This document shows, piece after piece, positions 28,369 to 38,937 of a stretch of DNA of 64,000 bases. A model generated the notes under the pieces. It was given only the letters and a program-made list of their open reading frames with translations. It did not search any database and was not told the DNA's origin. Made by a program: the position numbers and the translations under genes. Source of the stretch: Streptosporangium sp. NBC_01495 (GTDB taxonomy: Bacteria; Actinomycetota; Actinomycetes; Streptosporangiales; Streptosporangiaceae); NCBI RefSeq assembly GCF_036250735.1, contig NZ_CP109430.1:10168001-10232000 (forward strand). Direction: 5' to 3'. The first letter of the stretch is position 1. Every line of letters starts with the position of its first letter.

Positions 28369-28752
28369 TCAGGATTGACGCCAAGATCAGTTTGGGTTCC
28401 GCGGAGCATGGGCGCGTGCAGCCGAACTTCGCTTGCGACTGAGGGACTCCGCCAAGTGGAGCTAGCGAGACCTGAGTGGCTGCCGCACCTCAGCCTCTGC
28501 GATGACCGGGGCGAACGTCGCTGCGGCCAGCACCACCGCGACCGAAACGTAGGCCGGTGTGACGCACCGTGCTTCTGATCGGATGGCCGCGGACGAGTTC
28601 CTCGTCGATTCCGATGGAATCAACGCCAAGACGGGGCCAGCGTTCTTCGCCCACCAAGCCGAACATGAGGGCCCCCACGTCGCACACGGCACTTCGTGCC
28701 GCAGACTGAACGGCAGGTGAGATCATCGTGACAACATCGGCTAGGAGGACCT

Positions 28753-31700
28753 TTGCCTGACAGTCGCCATAAGTATCTCTACGAGCGCTTGGGGGATCAT
28801 GACTTCCAACAGCTCATCGGTGCGCTGCTGACTGGGCGCTTCTCGGATTTCGTTCCGCTGCCTCTGCGGCAAGCGGATGGGGGCCGTGATGGCATCGCAC
28901 CTGAGAAACGGCTGATCTATCAGGTGAAGTGGTCTCGGAAAGGTACCGAAAACAACCCTGTCACCTGGCTAGACGCGACAATCACCGAGGAAGCCGAGAA
29001 CATCAAGCGGCTCGCGGCAGAGGGCACCAAAAAGTACATCATCGTCACGAGTGTCGCTAGTACCGCAAAGCCTAGAACGGGAACGTTCGACAAGCTCAAC
29101 GCGAAGCTGGCCGAGCACTCAAAGAACTTCGGCATTGAGATGAGCGCCATGTGGCGCGAAGCAATCGATCCGATGGTTGATGCGGCACCGAACGAGCTCA
29201 AATGGGCCTACGCCGAAATGTTGGCGGGATGGGATCTCATCCGCTACCTCCTCAGCGAAGAGACAGCAGCGACAAAAAATTCGACCCTGCGACTTCTTCT
29301 TCGCAAGGTTGCCGCCGCGCAGTGGGACGAGGACGAGCGCGTAAAGTTCAGCCAGGTGGATCTGGACAGGGAGCGCCTGGCCGACCTGTTCGTCGATGTG
29401 CCGGCGGAGATGATCCAAAGGCCTCGCCGAGCGCCGCAGTTGGTCGCTGACGCGCATCCGCTGGAGGGTGCCGCCTCCTACATCACCAGCCAGTCGCCCT
29501 ACCCGTTCACTCTTGTACGAGGCGCACCCGGCCAGGGCAAATCCACTCTGGGCCAGATCGTCTGCCAGGCGTTCCGGGCCGCATTCATGCCGCAACAACC
29601 CTCCATATCCGATCTGCCAGCGATCAGCGAGCCGAGATTTCCACTCCGAGTCGATCTCGCTGACTACGCGGCCTGGACGCAAGGCTTCGACGTCTTCGAC
29701 AAGTCCGAAGCCACCAACGTCAAGAAGGGAAAGAGGCGGCAGGCTCACGAGGCGACCATCGAGTGCTTCCTGGCTGCCCTGATGTCGTATTTGTCGGGAG
29801 GTCTCCCAGTAACAGCCTTAGACGTTCAGGACCTACTGGGCCGGATGCCAAGTCTGATCGTTCTCGATGGCCTGGATGAGGTCGGCAGTACGGCTGAGCG
29901 GCGCCGCGTTGTGAAGGAGATCGACCTGTTCTGCACCCGGGGCAGGTCCTACGCCGTCGGTCCCAGAGTGATCGTCACCTCGCGCCCTAACTCCGCCGGC
30001 CTTGCGGAGCCGGACGCGGATGTGTTCGAGATCATCTCACTCAGCCCTTTGGATCACGCCCTTCGCGACCGGTTCCTTCGCAAGTGGTGCGACGTCCACA
30101 ATGTCCGAGGTAACGACAACCGTACGCTGCGCCGCAACTTCAACGAAAAGACCCGTGAGCCCTACATCGGTGAACTCGCCGGCAACCCGATGCAGCTCAC
30201 CATCCTGCTCTATCTGCTGCGCCAATATGGGGACGCGACCCCGAGCCAACGCACGGAACTGTACGACGCGTACATGAATCTGCTCTTGGCTCGGGAGGCG
30301 AACAAGCACCCCGAAACGGTCCGGAAGTATCGGGCGGAACTGATGGAGATCGTCCCGTTCCTCGGCTGGTACGTCCAGTCCAGGGCGGAGGAGAACGGCC
30401 ACAGCGGGCGCATGCGCCGCGATGAGGTTACGGCCGCTATGAAGCACTTCCAGCGGACCTACGGCAAGCCCGAGAACATTGTCGACGAGCTCTTCAAAGC
30501 CGCGAGCGACCGGCTGTGGGCGTTGACAGGTAAGGAACAGGAGACCTACGAGTTCGAGGTGCAGTCACTGCGGGAGTACTTCGCAGCGCAGTATCTGTAT
30601 CGGTACGCCGGCGAGGGCGACCACCGCTTCGACCGCACAGTCGTCTTCCGCGAGCTGCTGCGGCGGCCCTATTGGCACAACACGGCCCGCTTTTACAGCG
30701 GCAATGCCACAGGAGCCGACATCTACGCACTGCGCGCAGGGATCACTCAAGAACTGGCGGCCAATCAATCGAAGCACGTCCGCGTGGCATCGTGGAGCCT
30801 CATCACCGACGGTGTGTTCAACAGTCGGCCGATGGAGGCAGCCGCGATCGTCGACGCGCTGACCGATGACGTCGGCAGCAAGCTCCTGTTGGAGGCGCTG
30901 GACGGCCGAGCGATCACGGCATTGCCGGAGGAGTCGCACGCTGGCATGGCATGGGGGCGCCTCACTCAGGCCATCGCCCTGGCCCCCGAACATCCGGAAA
31001 ACTACACGCGGATGCGCGTCGTTCGCGATCTGCTCGGGCTTCAGCGTAGGTTCGCCCGCTGGTGGGGGGAGCAGCTCACACAGGCCATCGGCACCGAGAG
31101 TGAGATCGCTTGGCTAAAGCTCGGAGCGGCCTGCGAGGTCATCGCAGGCGACGTCATCGACATCCCCGGCCTTTCCGCCCAGGACGGTGAGCGGGCCCAG
31201 CTGATCCTCAACACCGGGGGCCTGCCCAAGAAGGGCAGCGGCCTTGAGGAGCAACTCCGTCGCGCCGTGCTTGATGGACAGTGTTCGGAGACAACCTCGG
31301 TCCGCTCTGAGCTGGCCAGCATGGCAGTTGCCGTCGGCGGGGCCGAATTCTACTCATTCGGCGCAGAGACCACGATCCCCATGCCGGCAGCCTCCTCCCC
31401 GGATCGTCGCGCTCAGGCGATCCAGCAACTCCGCAGATCAGGATCTGCGATCGCGGACGTTGCACGTCTTCGACGATTCCAGCGGGGCGAGAAGGGCAGC
31501 ACTTTCCCTTGGTGCAATGTCGCCACCGCCTTGTACAACGAGGTTGGCCGTTGCTGGCTCGTAACAGAGATCGCCGTAATCGGTGCGGCCATGCCGCTCA
31601 ATTCAGGGTACGTAGTACTACTAGGGGCACAGGCGCTGGGAGCTGCTGGCCACCCGGCGGCGCTGATCGCACAAACGAGGAAGCACGCGGGGGACATCGC

Positions 31701-32121
31701 CTGGTGGCGTGACCGGCTCGAAGTATGCGACGACGATCATTCCCGAGCTGAGTGGGTCTTTGCCCTCTGGGCTATCGCAGAAAGTGACATCATCTACGCG
31801 CTTCTGGACGAGCACGATCTGCTCCTGGAATCGCTGCCTGCCAGGTGGCAGCGTGCCGTCAATATTGCGGCTCTTCGCCTTGATAACGCCGACCTGCGTA
31901 CGGCACGAGAAGCCGGGCTGCGTACGGCACGACGAGTTGGGGCCGTCAAAGTTACCAGTGGGTTGCTCTCTGAGATGCTCGTCGCCAGTGACAGCGGCCC
32001 GCCCGCAGCGCGCGGGCCGCAACGGGTAGCCGCAGCCGATATTCAAGATCGTAAACCGCTAGCGGGTGTCGCCCGAACAGAGAAGTGGCTCAAGGTTGAT
32101 CAAGAAGTGCAGTATCGATAA
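28753..32121 (+). CDS. NACHT NTPase with N-terminal Mrr-like nuclease domain, probable antiviral NLR
   Basis: An 1122-residue protein. The N-terminal domain has a PD-(D/E)XK core: GGRDG (Asp46) and IYQVKW (Gln57-x-Lys59), as in Mrr-type restriction enzymes. A STAND/NACHT ATPase follows with Walker A GAPGQGKS (257-264), Walker B LIVLDGLDE (about 370-378), a sensor TSRP and GNPMQLTILLYLL. The long helical C-terminus (about 620-1122) has no family I recognise and would be the sensor. The layout matches bacterial nuclease-NACHT defence proteins that cut DNA after sensing phage. The start is TTG 28753, 4 nt after AGGAGG (28743-28748). It stands alone next to relics of mobile elements. Confidence 0.85.
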   Translation: MPDSRHKYLYERLGDHDFQQLIGALLTGRFSDFVPLPLRQADGGRDGIAPEKRLIYQVKWSRKGTENNPVTWLDATITEEAENIKRLAAEGTKKYIIVTSVASTAKPRTGTFDKLNAKLAEHSKNFGIEMSAMWREAIDPMVDAAPNELKWAYAEMLAGWDLIRYLLSEETAATKNSTLRLLLRKVAAAQWDEDERVKFSQVDLDRERLADLFVDVPAEMIQRPRRAPQLVADAHPLEGAASYITSQSPYPFTLVRGAPGQGKSTLGQIVCQAFRAAFMPQQPSISDLPAISEPRFPLRVDLADYAAWTQGFDVFDKSEATNVKKGKRRQAHEATIECFLAALMSYLSGGLPVTALDVQDLLGRMPSLIVLDGLDEVGSTAERRRVVKEIDLFCTRGRSYAVGPRVIVTSRPNSAGLAEPDADVFEIISLSPLDHALRDRFLRKWCDVHNVRGNDNRTLRRNFNEKTREPYIGELAGNPMQLTILLYLLRQYGDATPSQRTELYDAYMNLLLAREANKHPETVRKYRAELMEIVPFLGWYVQSRAEENGHSGRMRRDEVTAAMKHFQRTYGKPENIVDELFKAASDRLWALTGKEQETYEFEVQSLREYFAAQYLYRYAGEGDHRFDRTVVFRELLRRPYWHNTARFYSGNATGADIYALRAGITQELAANQSKHVRVASWSLITDGVFNSRPMEAAAIVDALTDDVGSKLLLEALDGRAITALPEESHAGMAWGRLTQAIALAPEHPENYTRMRVVRDLLGLQRRFARWWGEQLTQAIGTESEIAWLKLGAACEVIAGDVIDIPGLSAQDGERAQLILNTGGLPKKGSGLEEQLRRAVLDGQCSETTSVRSELASMAVAVGGAEFYSFGAETTIPMPAASSPDRRAQAIQQLRRSGSAIADVARLRRFQRGEKGSTFPWCNVATALYNEVGRCWLVTEIAVIGAAMPLNSGYVVLLGAQALGAAGHPAALIAQTRKHAGDIAWWRDRLEVCDDDHSRAEWVFALWAIAESDIIYALLDEHDLLLESLPARWQRAVNIAALRLDNADLRTAREAGLRTARRVGAVKVTSGLLSEMLVASDSGPPAARGPQRVAAADIQDRKPLAGVARTEKWLKVDQEVQYR

Positions 32122-32278
32122 GCAGGTGGCCCTGCGGGCGCCGAAAATTCATCCGTGCAGGTCGCAGGCTCGTCGGGCGATGATGCGCTTCAATTCGAGG
32201 GGGTCGTGCGAGCTGTTCGAAATGGCAAGATGATCTCTCGTGCTGCTGCGCTTGGCCTACCTCGCCGCCGTTACGAAC

Positions 32279-33554
32279 TGAGGTGCCTAGCGGATTCCGG
32301 ACAGTCGGCTACATAAGCTGACAGAAGTCTGGAAGAGGTAGGTACGTGACGAGGCATCGCAGGCAGTTCTCGCCCGAGTTCAAGGAAGAAACCGTCCGCA
32401 TGGTGCTGGAGGGCGATCGCACGGTCGCGGCGGTGGCCCGGGAGTTCGGCATCAACGCCGGCACCCTTGGGCAGCTGGGTGACTCGGCATCGGGTCGTGC
32501 ACAGCCCAGACGAGCAGCCGGTCTCCGGGCCGGAGCGGGCCCGGATCCGGGAGTTGGAGCGAGAGAACGCCGAGCTGCGCGAGAAGCTGGCGTTCCTGAA
32601 AAAAAGCGGCCGCCTTCTTCGCGGCCGAGAGTCGATGACGCTCGCCAAGTACGAGCTGATCGATGCGGAGAAGGCTTGCCACGCCATCGCCCGGATGTGC
32701 ACCTGGCTGAACGTGTCCCGCTCGGGCTACTACGAATGGCGCGAACGGCCGGCCTCGGCCACCGCGCAACGCCGCGCGTTGCTCACCCGGCTGGCCGCCG
32801 AGGTCTTCGCCGACTCGCACGAAACCTATGGCTACCGGCGGGTCCACGCCGCCCTACTGCGCCGGGGCGAGCACTGCTCGGCCGAACTGGTCCGCGCGTT
32901 AATGCGCGAGCAGGGCCTGATCCCGGCCCAGGTGCGGGCGTTTCGACCCATCACCACCGTGCAGGGCGACTTTCGCGGCATCCCCGACCTGCTCGGCCGC
33001 GACTTCACCGCGACGCGGCCGGGCACCAAGCTGGTCGGCGACATCACCTCATGGAAAGGCTTCCTCTATCTGGCCACCGTCATCGACTGCCACAGCAAGG
33101 CGGTCATCGGCTGGGCGATGGCCGACCATTACCGCACCGAGCTGATCAAGGACGCGGTCCGGATGGCGGCCGGCACAGGCCTGATCGAGCCCGGCACCGT
33201 CTTCCACTCCGACCGCGGCTCGAACTACACCTCGGATGAGTTCGGCCGCTTCCTGACCGGCCTGGGCATCCGCCGCTCGGTCGGCCGCACCGGTGTCTGC
33301 TACGACAACGCGATGGCCGAGTCATTCTTCGCCGCGATCAAGAACGAATGGCTCCATCGCTTCGTGTTCACCACCCGCGCCAAAGCGAAACAGCAGGTCA
33401 TCCGCTATATCGAAGGGTTCTACAACCTGCGGCGCCTGCACTCCGCGCTCGGCTACCGGCCGCCCCTCGAAGTGCTCAACGAGTCCCTTTCATCCCAACC
33501 AGCTGCATAGGCTACGCCCACAAGACGGCTGTCCGGAATCTCCGTAGCCCCTCA
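32279..33554 (+). mobile_element. IS3-family insertion sequence
   Basis: About 1.28 kb bounded by imperfect 26-bp inverted repeats that start TGAGG (32279) and end CCTCA (33554) and share ATTCCGGACAG at the inner side. The TG...CA ends are those of IS3 elements. No target duplication is visible (AAC against ATG). The short gap from the NACHT gene (32122-32278) has no gene. Confidence 0.75.
32346..33510 (+). pseudogene. IS3-family transposase, orfA frameshifted
   Basis: The orfA helix-turn-helix part (SPEFKEETVRMVLEGDRTVA) runs in one frame to NAGTLG and continues (SWVTRHRVVHSPDEQ) in the next, as if one C was inserted near 32466. A seven-A run at about 32599-32605 marks the usual slippage site. 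Here it leaves orfA and orfB fused. OrfB is intact with the DDE triad in VGDITSWKG, FHSDRGSNY and AMAESFFAAIK. The element is probably inactive unless the shift is suppressed. Confidence 0.75.
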
Positions 33555-33716
33555 ATGGGCCAGGGCGAGCAGTTCGCGGACGCAGGTCTGGAAGACCTGG
33601 CTGGGTTTGGAGCCGTGGACTGGCTGCTCACCATACGAGGTGAAGCCTCATGTCGGCCCGACACCACCTTCTGCTCGCCTGGGCATATTGGTTCCGGCTG
33701 TCGTGGGATGAATCAG

Positions 33717-34140
33717 TCAGGCGGCAGAGGTCGACTCATAAGGTTTCGCGAGCTTCGGAAACTTTGCCCAGCCGCCATCGGGTGACCACCGGAATCCGTC
33801 GCCGGTATTCAACGTGCTCATGGCCCACACGTCTGTCACCTCCGCAGGGAGGTTGGGTGTGATCGTCGGAAGCGGTGCCGAGTCCCGCATGAGCAGATCC
33901 GAAACCGCGAAAGGGGCGGTGGTGAAGCCGGGAAACAGAACGAAAGCATGGCCGCGCGGCGCGCCAGATGCGGCGAGCTTCTGGCGTACATCCTTCCGGT
34001 CTGTCCCGTGGAGCCAGTCGCCCACCCATTGGGCCAAGGCGTCGCCGTTAGGGGCGACGACTCCACCCGTCCTGTCCTGCGGCAACTCGATGATGAAGTA
34101 CACACTTCCGGCGAAGTCCGTAGCTCCCTGTACTGCATCG
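33717..34140 (-). pseudogene. 3' half of a gene split by IS701
   Basis: Encodes VQGATDFAGSVYFIIELPQD to the end KPYESTSAA in a frame with no start at the IS edge. It joins naturally to the minus-strand N-terminal half at 35584-36050 (ending QASRLGIVTARQ) on the other side of the IS. The reconstructed protein is near 290 residues and of unknown family (TDVWAMSTLNTGDGFRWSPD is a distinctive stretch). The region 33555-33716 has no gene. Confidence 0.65.
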
Positions 34141-35583
34141 GTAGATCGTTAGGTGGTTCGCCTGCGTAATTGCGGGTTGATGGGTGATGGTCTGCGCGTG
34201 ACCTTATGTCTCACCTACGATCACGTCGTGTCCTGGGATGCCGAGCTGTCGGCGTTGACCGCGAGGATCGCCGACCCGCTGTTCAAACGACCTGAGCCGA
34301 AGGCGGTCTTCAGTGATCTGGTCCGCGGCCTGCTGGCCGATGTACCGCGTAAGAACTCCTGGCAGCTCTCAGATCATCTCGGACACCCGACCTCCAACCG
34401 GATCGAGCATCTGCTGTCGCGCGCCCAATGGGACGCCGACCTGCTGCGCGATGCCGTTCGGGGCTACGTGGTGGAGCATCTGGGCCGCCCGGACGGGGTG
34501 CTCATCGCCGACGACACCGCCGCGATCAAGAAGGGTGACCGGTCGGCCGGAGTGGCCCGCCAGTACTGCGGATTGACCGGTCAGATCGAAAACTGCCAGG
34601 TCATGCCAATGCTGACCTACGCCTCGACTGCCGGGCACGCCTTCATCAACCGCCGCCTGTATCTGCCCGAGGCCTGGGCCGGCGATCTCGGGCGCCGCCG
34701 GGTCGCCGGAGTTCCCGAGCAGGTCGTCTTCGCGACCAAACCCCAGCAGGTCATCGACATGCTGGGCGAGGAGATCGCTGCCGCGACCCCGTTCCGCTAC
34801 TTCACCGCCGACTCCGGCTACGGCCGTGACCCGGGTCTTCGGGTGTTCTGTCACGCCGAGCGCGTCGCCTACGTCATGGCGGTGCCGGTCGACCTGCCGC
34901 TCCTGGCCGCCCGCGGCGGCGCCGAACCGGTCGGGCATGTGCTGGACCGGCTCCTGGCCATGGGCAACAACAGCGTGTGGGAACGCCGTTCGTGCGGGGC
35001 GGGCGTCAAGGGGATGCGCCTTTATGACTGGGCCGCCGTCGCCATCGCCCTGGCCGAACAACAACCCGCCGACGGCTACGCCCACACTCTGCTGATCAGG
35101 CGCAGCATCAGCGATCCAGGCGAGGTGGAGTTCTTCCTCGCTCACGCCCGCACCGCCACCCCGCTCCCCGAGTTGATCTCAGTGGCCGGAATGCGCTGGA
35201 AGGTCGAAGAGAACAACGAGACCGGCAAGGACCTGCTCGGCCTCACCGAGTACCAGGTCCGGCGGTGGGACGGCTGGCACCGGCACGTCACCACCGTCAT
35301 GCTCGCGCTGGCCTTCCTCGCCGTCACCCACGCCCACCTCGACGACGAGCCCGCCGATCCCGCGGGAAAAGCTCACCCGCTCCGGGAGAGAGCCCACTGA
35401 TCCCGGTACGGCTGATCCGGGCCTCCCTCGCCGAAATCCGCCGCGTCTTCGCCCGCCTCATCCTGCCCGCCGTCGCCCTTATCGACCACGTCCTGGCCTG
35501 GTCAAACTTCCGTCGGCACCACCAGGCACAAGCCATGATCAGCCACTACCGCCGACGAGGCGACCCACTCCCTCAAAATCTAC
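34141..35583 (+). mobile_element. IS701-family insertion sequence interrupting a minus-strand gene
   Basis: About 1.44 kb. The ends share GTAGAT as inverted termini (GTAGATCGTT at the left, AAAATCTAC at the right). A second truncated copy of the same family at 48.8 kb also begins near GTAGATC. It separates two halves of one host gene. Confidence 0.65.
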
Positions 35584-35591
35584 GGATGTAG
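34198..35591 (+). pseudogene. IS701-family transposase, frameshifted near the C-terminus
   Basis: The main frame (34198-35400) carries the DDE residues: VLIADDTAAIKKGD, YFTADSGYGRD and RWKVEENNETGKDLLG. It stops at 35400, while the expected C-terminal helix (SLAEIRRVFARLILPAVAL ... QAMISHYRRRGDPLP) continues in another frame from about 35385 to 35591. One indel therefore truncates the protein by about 65 residues. GTG 34198 is chosen by analogy with the second copy. Confidence 0.75.
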
Positions 35592-36050
35592 TACCTGGCG
35601 AGCGGTCACGATGCCCAGACGAGATGCTTGTACGAACGTCGGATCTTGGTCGTTCCATGATGCCGAGAATTCCTGAACCCCGCGATGCTCCCAGTCGGCG
35701 AGTAGAGCGCGGAGGTTCCGGAGGAGATCTTTCGCACGCGTGGACGGCCTAAGTCGGAGAACCCACCCTCCGGCAAGTCCGGGGTAGACGCAGCGCTCCT
35801 CGCCGTTCACGAGTTTCCACAGTTTGATGGCATCGCCATCGGCCGCTGCAGTGACCTCGACGGCACCCTGCAGAACCTTGTCCGGGGAGTAGAGGTTGAT
35901 GTCATGCATTCCAGGCTTCGAACCGTCATCCCAAGGACAGACAGTGAGCTCCGGCAGGGCAGCCTTGAGGCATGCGAGAGCCCACTCTTCTTCCGGGCGC
36001 AGCTTCTTTCCCATGAGGTCATTATCTGTGACGAAGGTTTCAGTCGTCAC
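35584..36050 (-). pseudogene. 5' half of the gene split by IS701
   Basis: About 155 residues from GTG 36050 (or an in-frame ATG at 36014). The stretch GMHDINLYSPDKVLQGAVEV has an Asp and Glu-Val-Thr spacing that could be a weak PD-(D/E)XK-type core, but this is uncertain. The last residues are supplied by the IS end. It lies 146 bp downstream of the OLD-like ATPase gene on the same strand, so the two may have formed a unit before the insertion. Confidence 0.6.
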
Positions 36051-36196
36051 AGTAGTTTTATTGGACGGTCACGACAGGTAGCCATGCGCCCAGCCTGGAG
36101 ATGGCCGGTCCGGGTGGCCTGATTCATCGCATGGCGGCTCCAGAAGAGGCCTGACATGTGACGCGTTCCTGACCTCTTGCCGGGCCAATCTTTCCT

Positions 36197-37669
36197 CTAT
36201 GCCTGTAGGGCGCCCGCAATCGCATTCACGAAGTCGGCTCGCTCCTGCGGATCAACAAGCCTGTCCGCCCAGACAGCCGCTGCGTCTTCCCAAACTCGGC
36301 TCTTCCGCACGTGAGGTCCCAGCCGTTCAGCGATCCGGCCTGGCCAGGGGTGGTGGTTTTCGAGTTGGCGAGCGTCATCAACGGCGTCTAGAAGATCAGC
36401 CGGGCGTACCCCCAGCCGTTGGGCGACCTCCGTCCACGCGTCGCCGTCGTCCCCGCCGAACACCACCTTCTCCGGAGGACATCCGCCAGGGATGGCCAGA
36501 CATCCGGCGCTTGGCTTCTGATCCCCGTCCACGGCCGCAAGAGACCGTTGAGCGAGTTGGTCCTTCTTGGCCAGCGAGCCTAAGAGGGCAACTGTGGATG
36601 CGGCGCCTACTGGAAGCAGGCGGATCCGTCGCAAGATCTCGGGCATTTCCTTTCTGATGAGCGCGTCGATCACGACCACCGCCTCGGGGTCCTCGCAGTA
36701 GAGGACCAGCTCGGGGTGCTGAACGTCGTCCATGAGGGACATGGCGAACTCGGGAGTCACGCCGTACATGACATTGTGGGGACCTGTCCGGGGGCGCTGG
36801 ATGAAGACCCGGGCCTCGGTTGGCAACTGTTCGAGGACAATCGCCGAGTGGGTCGACAAGATGAACTGGATTCTCTTCTTGTTTGCGACAGCGAAGAGTT
36901 CTCGCATCAGGCGTCGCTGAGACCGCGGGTGAAGCGACGCCTCAACCTCGTCAATAACGATCAAGGAGTTGTTGGGGGCGGCCCAGAGCTGTTCGACGAG
37001 ATCGACGATTGCGTCCTCGCCGGCGCCCATATGGAAGTTGGAGTAGTCGGCGTTGGACGTGGAGACGACGCCGACCTGCTTGTTCTCGTATGTAACCATG
37101 CCGCTAGACGTGTATGACCGACCCATGATCCGAGAAAGCATCATGCGGGCGCCCTCTTCGGCCTGGATCAGCTTGCCAGATAACCCCAGCCCCTTGGCGA
37201 CTAGCTTGCCGTAGCCGATGACCGTGTTGATCGGCTGTGTTCGGCTGATGTCTAAGAACAGGACATTCCGCACCGGTCGTTCGGGCATGCCTCGCCAGCG
37301 GTGCGTGCGCTTTCGCAGCGTCGGTGTGGAGATCTTCTTCCCCTGGATGACCACATATTTGAGAGTTACGCCCTGCACGGTGTCCCACGGGGTCTTGGGG
37401 AAGAAGTCGTCCGGGTTGAACGCCGCCCACCTCTGCTGCGCGCCATACGCTGCGGCCGCAGCCTTGAGGACCGTGCTCTTGCCCGCGCCGTTCTCGCCGG
37501 CGATGGCGACGACCGGATACCGGAGGTCGATGCTCTCTCCAGCCCAACCTCTCAGGCCTTCGATCTGAACAGATACGAGGAACAGGGGCCAGCCTCGGTC
37601 CGTGTTCCCTTGTGTGTTCCATTCGTGGGTGAGAGCTGATTGGGTCGGCGGTGGACTGGCGTCGCCCAT
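36197..37669 (-). CDS. OLD-like ATPase with C-terminal TOPRIM-like region
   Basis: A 490-residue protein. The ABC-type ATPase has Walker A GENGAGKS (58-65), a signature region, Walker B SLIVIDEVEASLHP and the H-loop STHS. After it, VLYCEDPEAVVVIDALI followed by LAAVDGDQ fits the Glu ... Asp-x-Asp order of TOPRIM nucleases, as in OLD and GajA. Such proteins are DNA nucleases or sensors in phage defence. The ATG is preceded by GAGGAC. It sits between the IS701-split gene and an IS5 copy, in a clear defence and mobile-element island. Confidence 0.75.
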   Translation of the reverse strand: MGDASPPPTQSALTHEWNTQGNTDRGWPLFLVSVQIEGLRGWAGESIDLRYPVVAIAGENGAGKSTVLKAAAAAYGAQQRWAAFNPDDFFPKTPWDTVQGVTLKYVVIQGKKISTPTLRKRTHRWRGMPERPVRNVLFLDISRTQPINTVIGYGKLVAKGLGLSGKLIQAEEGARMMLSRIMGRSYTSSGMVTYENKQVGVVSTSNADYSNFHMGAGEDAIVDLVEQLWAAPNNSLIVIDEVEASLHPRSQRRLMRELFAVANKKRIQFILSTHSAIVLEQLPTEARVFIQRPRTGPHNVMYGVTPEFAMSLMDDVQHPELVLYCEDPEAVVVIDALIRKEMPEILRRIRLLPVGAASTVALLGSLAKKDQLAQRSLAAVDGDQKPSAGCLAIPGGCPPEKVVFGGDDGDAWTEVAQRLGVRPADLLDAVDDARQLENHHPWPGRIAERLGPHVRKSRVWEDAAAVWADRLVDPQERADFVNAIAGALQA

Positions 37670-37719
37670 GATGTCCTCGGCTTGTGCGGTGGAAGATCGA
37701 CAAGCCTATCGGTCGAGAA

Positions 37720-38665
37720 GTCGTCAAGGTGCAGAATCTGGGGCTCCTGCCCATGCATGCGGCACTGTCAGCGTTTGCTTACATTTGCGGCTTGATCTGG
37801 TGGTGGAGACCGCGAAGGCCGACATGCCCTGTCGTGAACCCGTCCTGATCGCCTGGCGCGCCCGCCGCCAGGCTTCGGACGGCCTGCCGAGCACGATCTG
37901 CGCACCATCATGAACGCGATCGTGTATGTGGACCGCACCGGCATCGCTTGGCGCTACCTGCCGCGTGACTACCCGCCCTGGGCCACGGTGTACTGGTACT
38001 TCGCCGCCTGGCGCGACGAAGAGGTGTTCACCGAGCTGAACGGGCTGCTGCGCCGTCTGGTGCGCCAGGCCGAAGGCCGCAACCTCGAAGCGTCGGCGTG
38101 CGTGATCGACGCCCAAAGTGTCAAGACCTCCGCCAACGTCCCCGCCGCCGGCCAGGGGACGGACGCGGCCAAGAAGATCGTCGGCCGCAAACGCAGCATC
38201 GCGGTCGACACGCTCGGTCTGCTGCTCGCCGTCTTGGTCACCGCCGCCGGCGTGCAGGACTCAGCCGCCGGCATCTCTCTGCTTGACCAGCTCGCCACCG
38301 GCCATCCCACCGTCAGCAAGGCCTGGGTCGATGGCGGCTACCATCGCGCACACTTCATCGACCATGCCGCCGCTCTCGGCATCGACGCCCAGGTCGTGCC
38401 TCGAGACCCCGCCACCTGCGGGTTCACCGTCCTGCCTCGCCGATGGGTCGTCGAGCGCACCTTTGGCTGGCTCATGCAGCATCGCCGCCTGGCTCGCGAC
38501 TACGAGGCCCTGCCCACCAGCTCCGAAGCCATGATCCATCTCGCCATGATCGACACCATGACCCGCCGCCTCACCGGCGAAAACACCCCAAACTGGCGCG
38601 GAACCTAAATATCCGAACCAGACAGAACTCTCAGGATCAAACTCTCTCTGAGAGGGCGTTTGGTT
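37720..38665 (+). mobile_element. degenerate IS5-family copy
   Basis: Close relative of the intact copy at 41331-42477. The right end (GATCAAACTCTCTCTGAG) is present, but the left part is scrambled: a 13-bp deletion relative to the other copy (near 37872) and a diverged N-terminus remove the first 40 or so codons. Confidence 0.7.
37910..38608 (+). pseudogene. IS5-family transposase lacking its N-terminus
   Basis: 232 residues from an internal ATG, nearly identical to residues 47-279 of the copy at 41593-42432. The DDE elements survive (VIDAQSVKTSANV, WVDGGYHRAHF, RWVVERTFGWL). Upstream frameshift makes it inactive as a full-length enzyme. The following 38609-38937 has no gene apart from IS ends and a possible small ORF overlapping the orfB stop. 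Confidence 0.75.
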
Positions 38666-38937
38666 TTGGCAATCCCCTCGAACCGTAGAGACTTCTGTTG
38701 TGGTGATCTTCGCTTTTAGGATCTTGCTGGTGCGCTGCGCGTCCTCGCTGGGGCAGGCCCTGGCCTGCCCGTACTCCTGCCGCCAGGGGCCGTAGAGGTC
38801 TCCGGGGTCAAGGGCGGCCGAAGGCCGTCGCGCAGCGATCGCGTCAGCGACCCTTGAGGCCGGAGCAGGCGGCCCCGGACACTGCGCGGCGCATCCCCCG
38901 GCCCGCACGAGGTGTTCGATCAGGAGAACGCGGCGGC

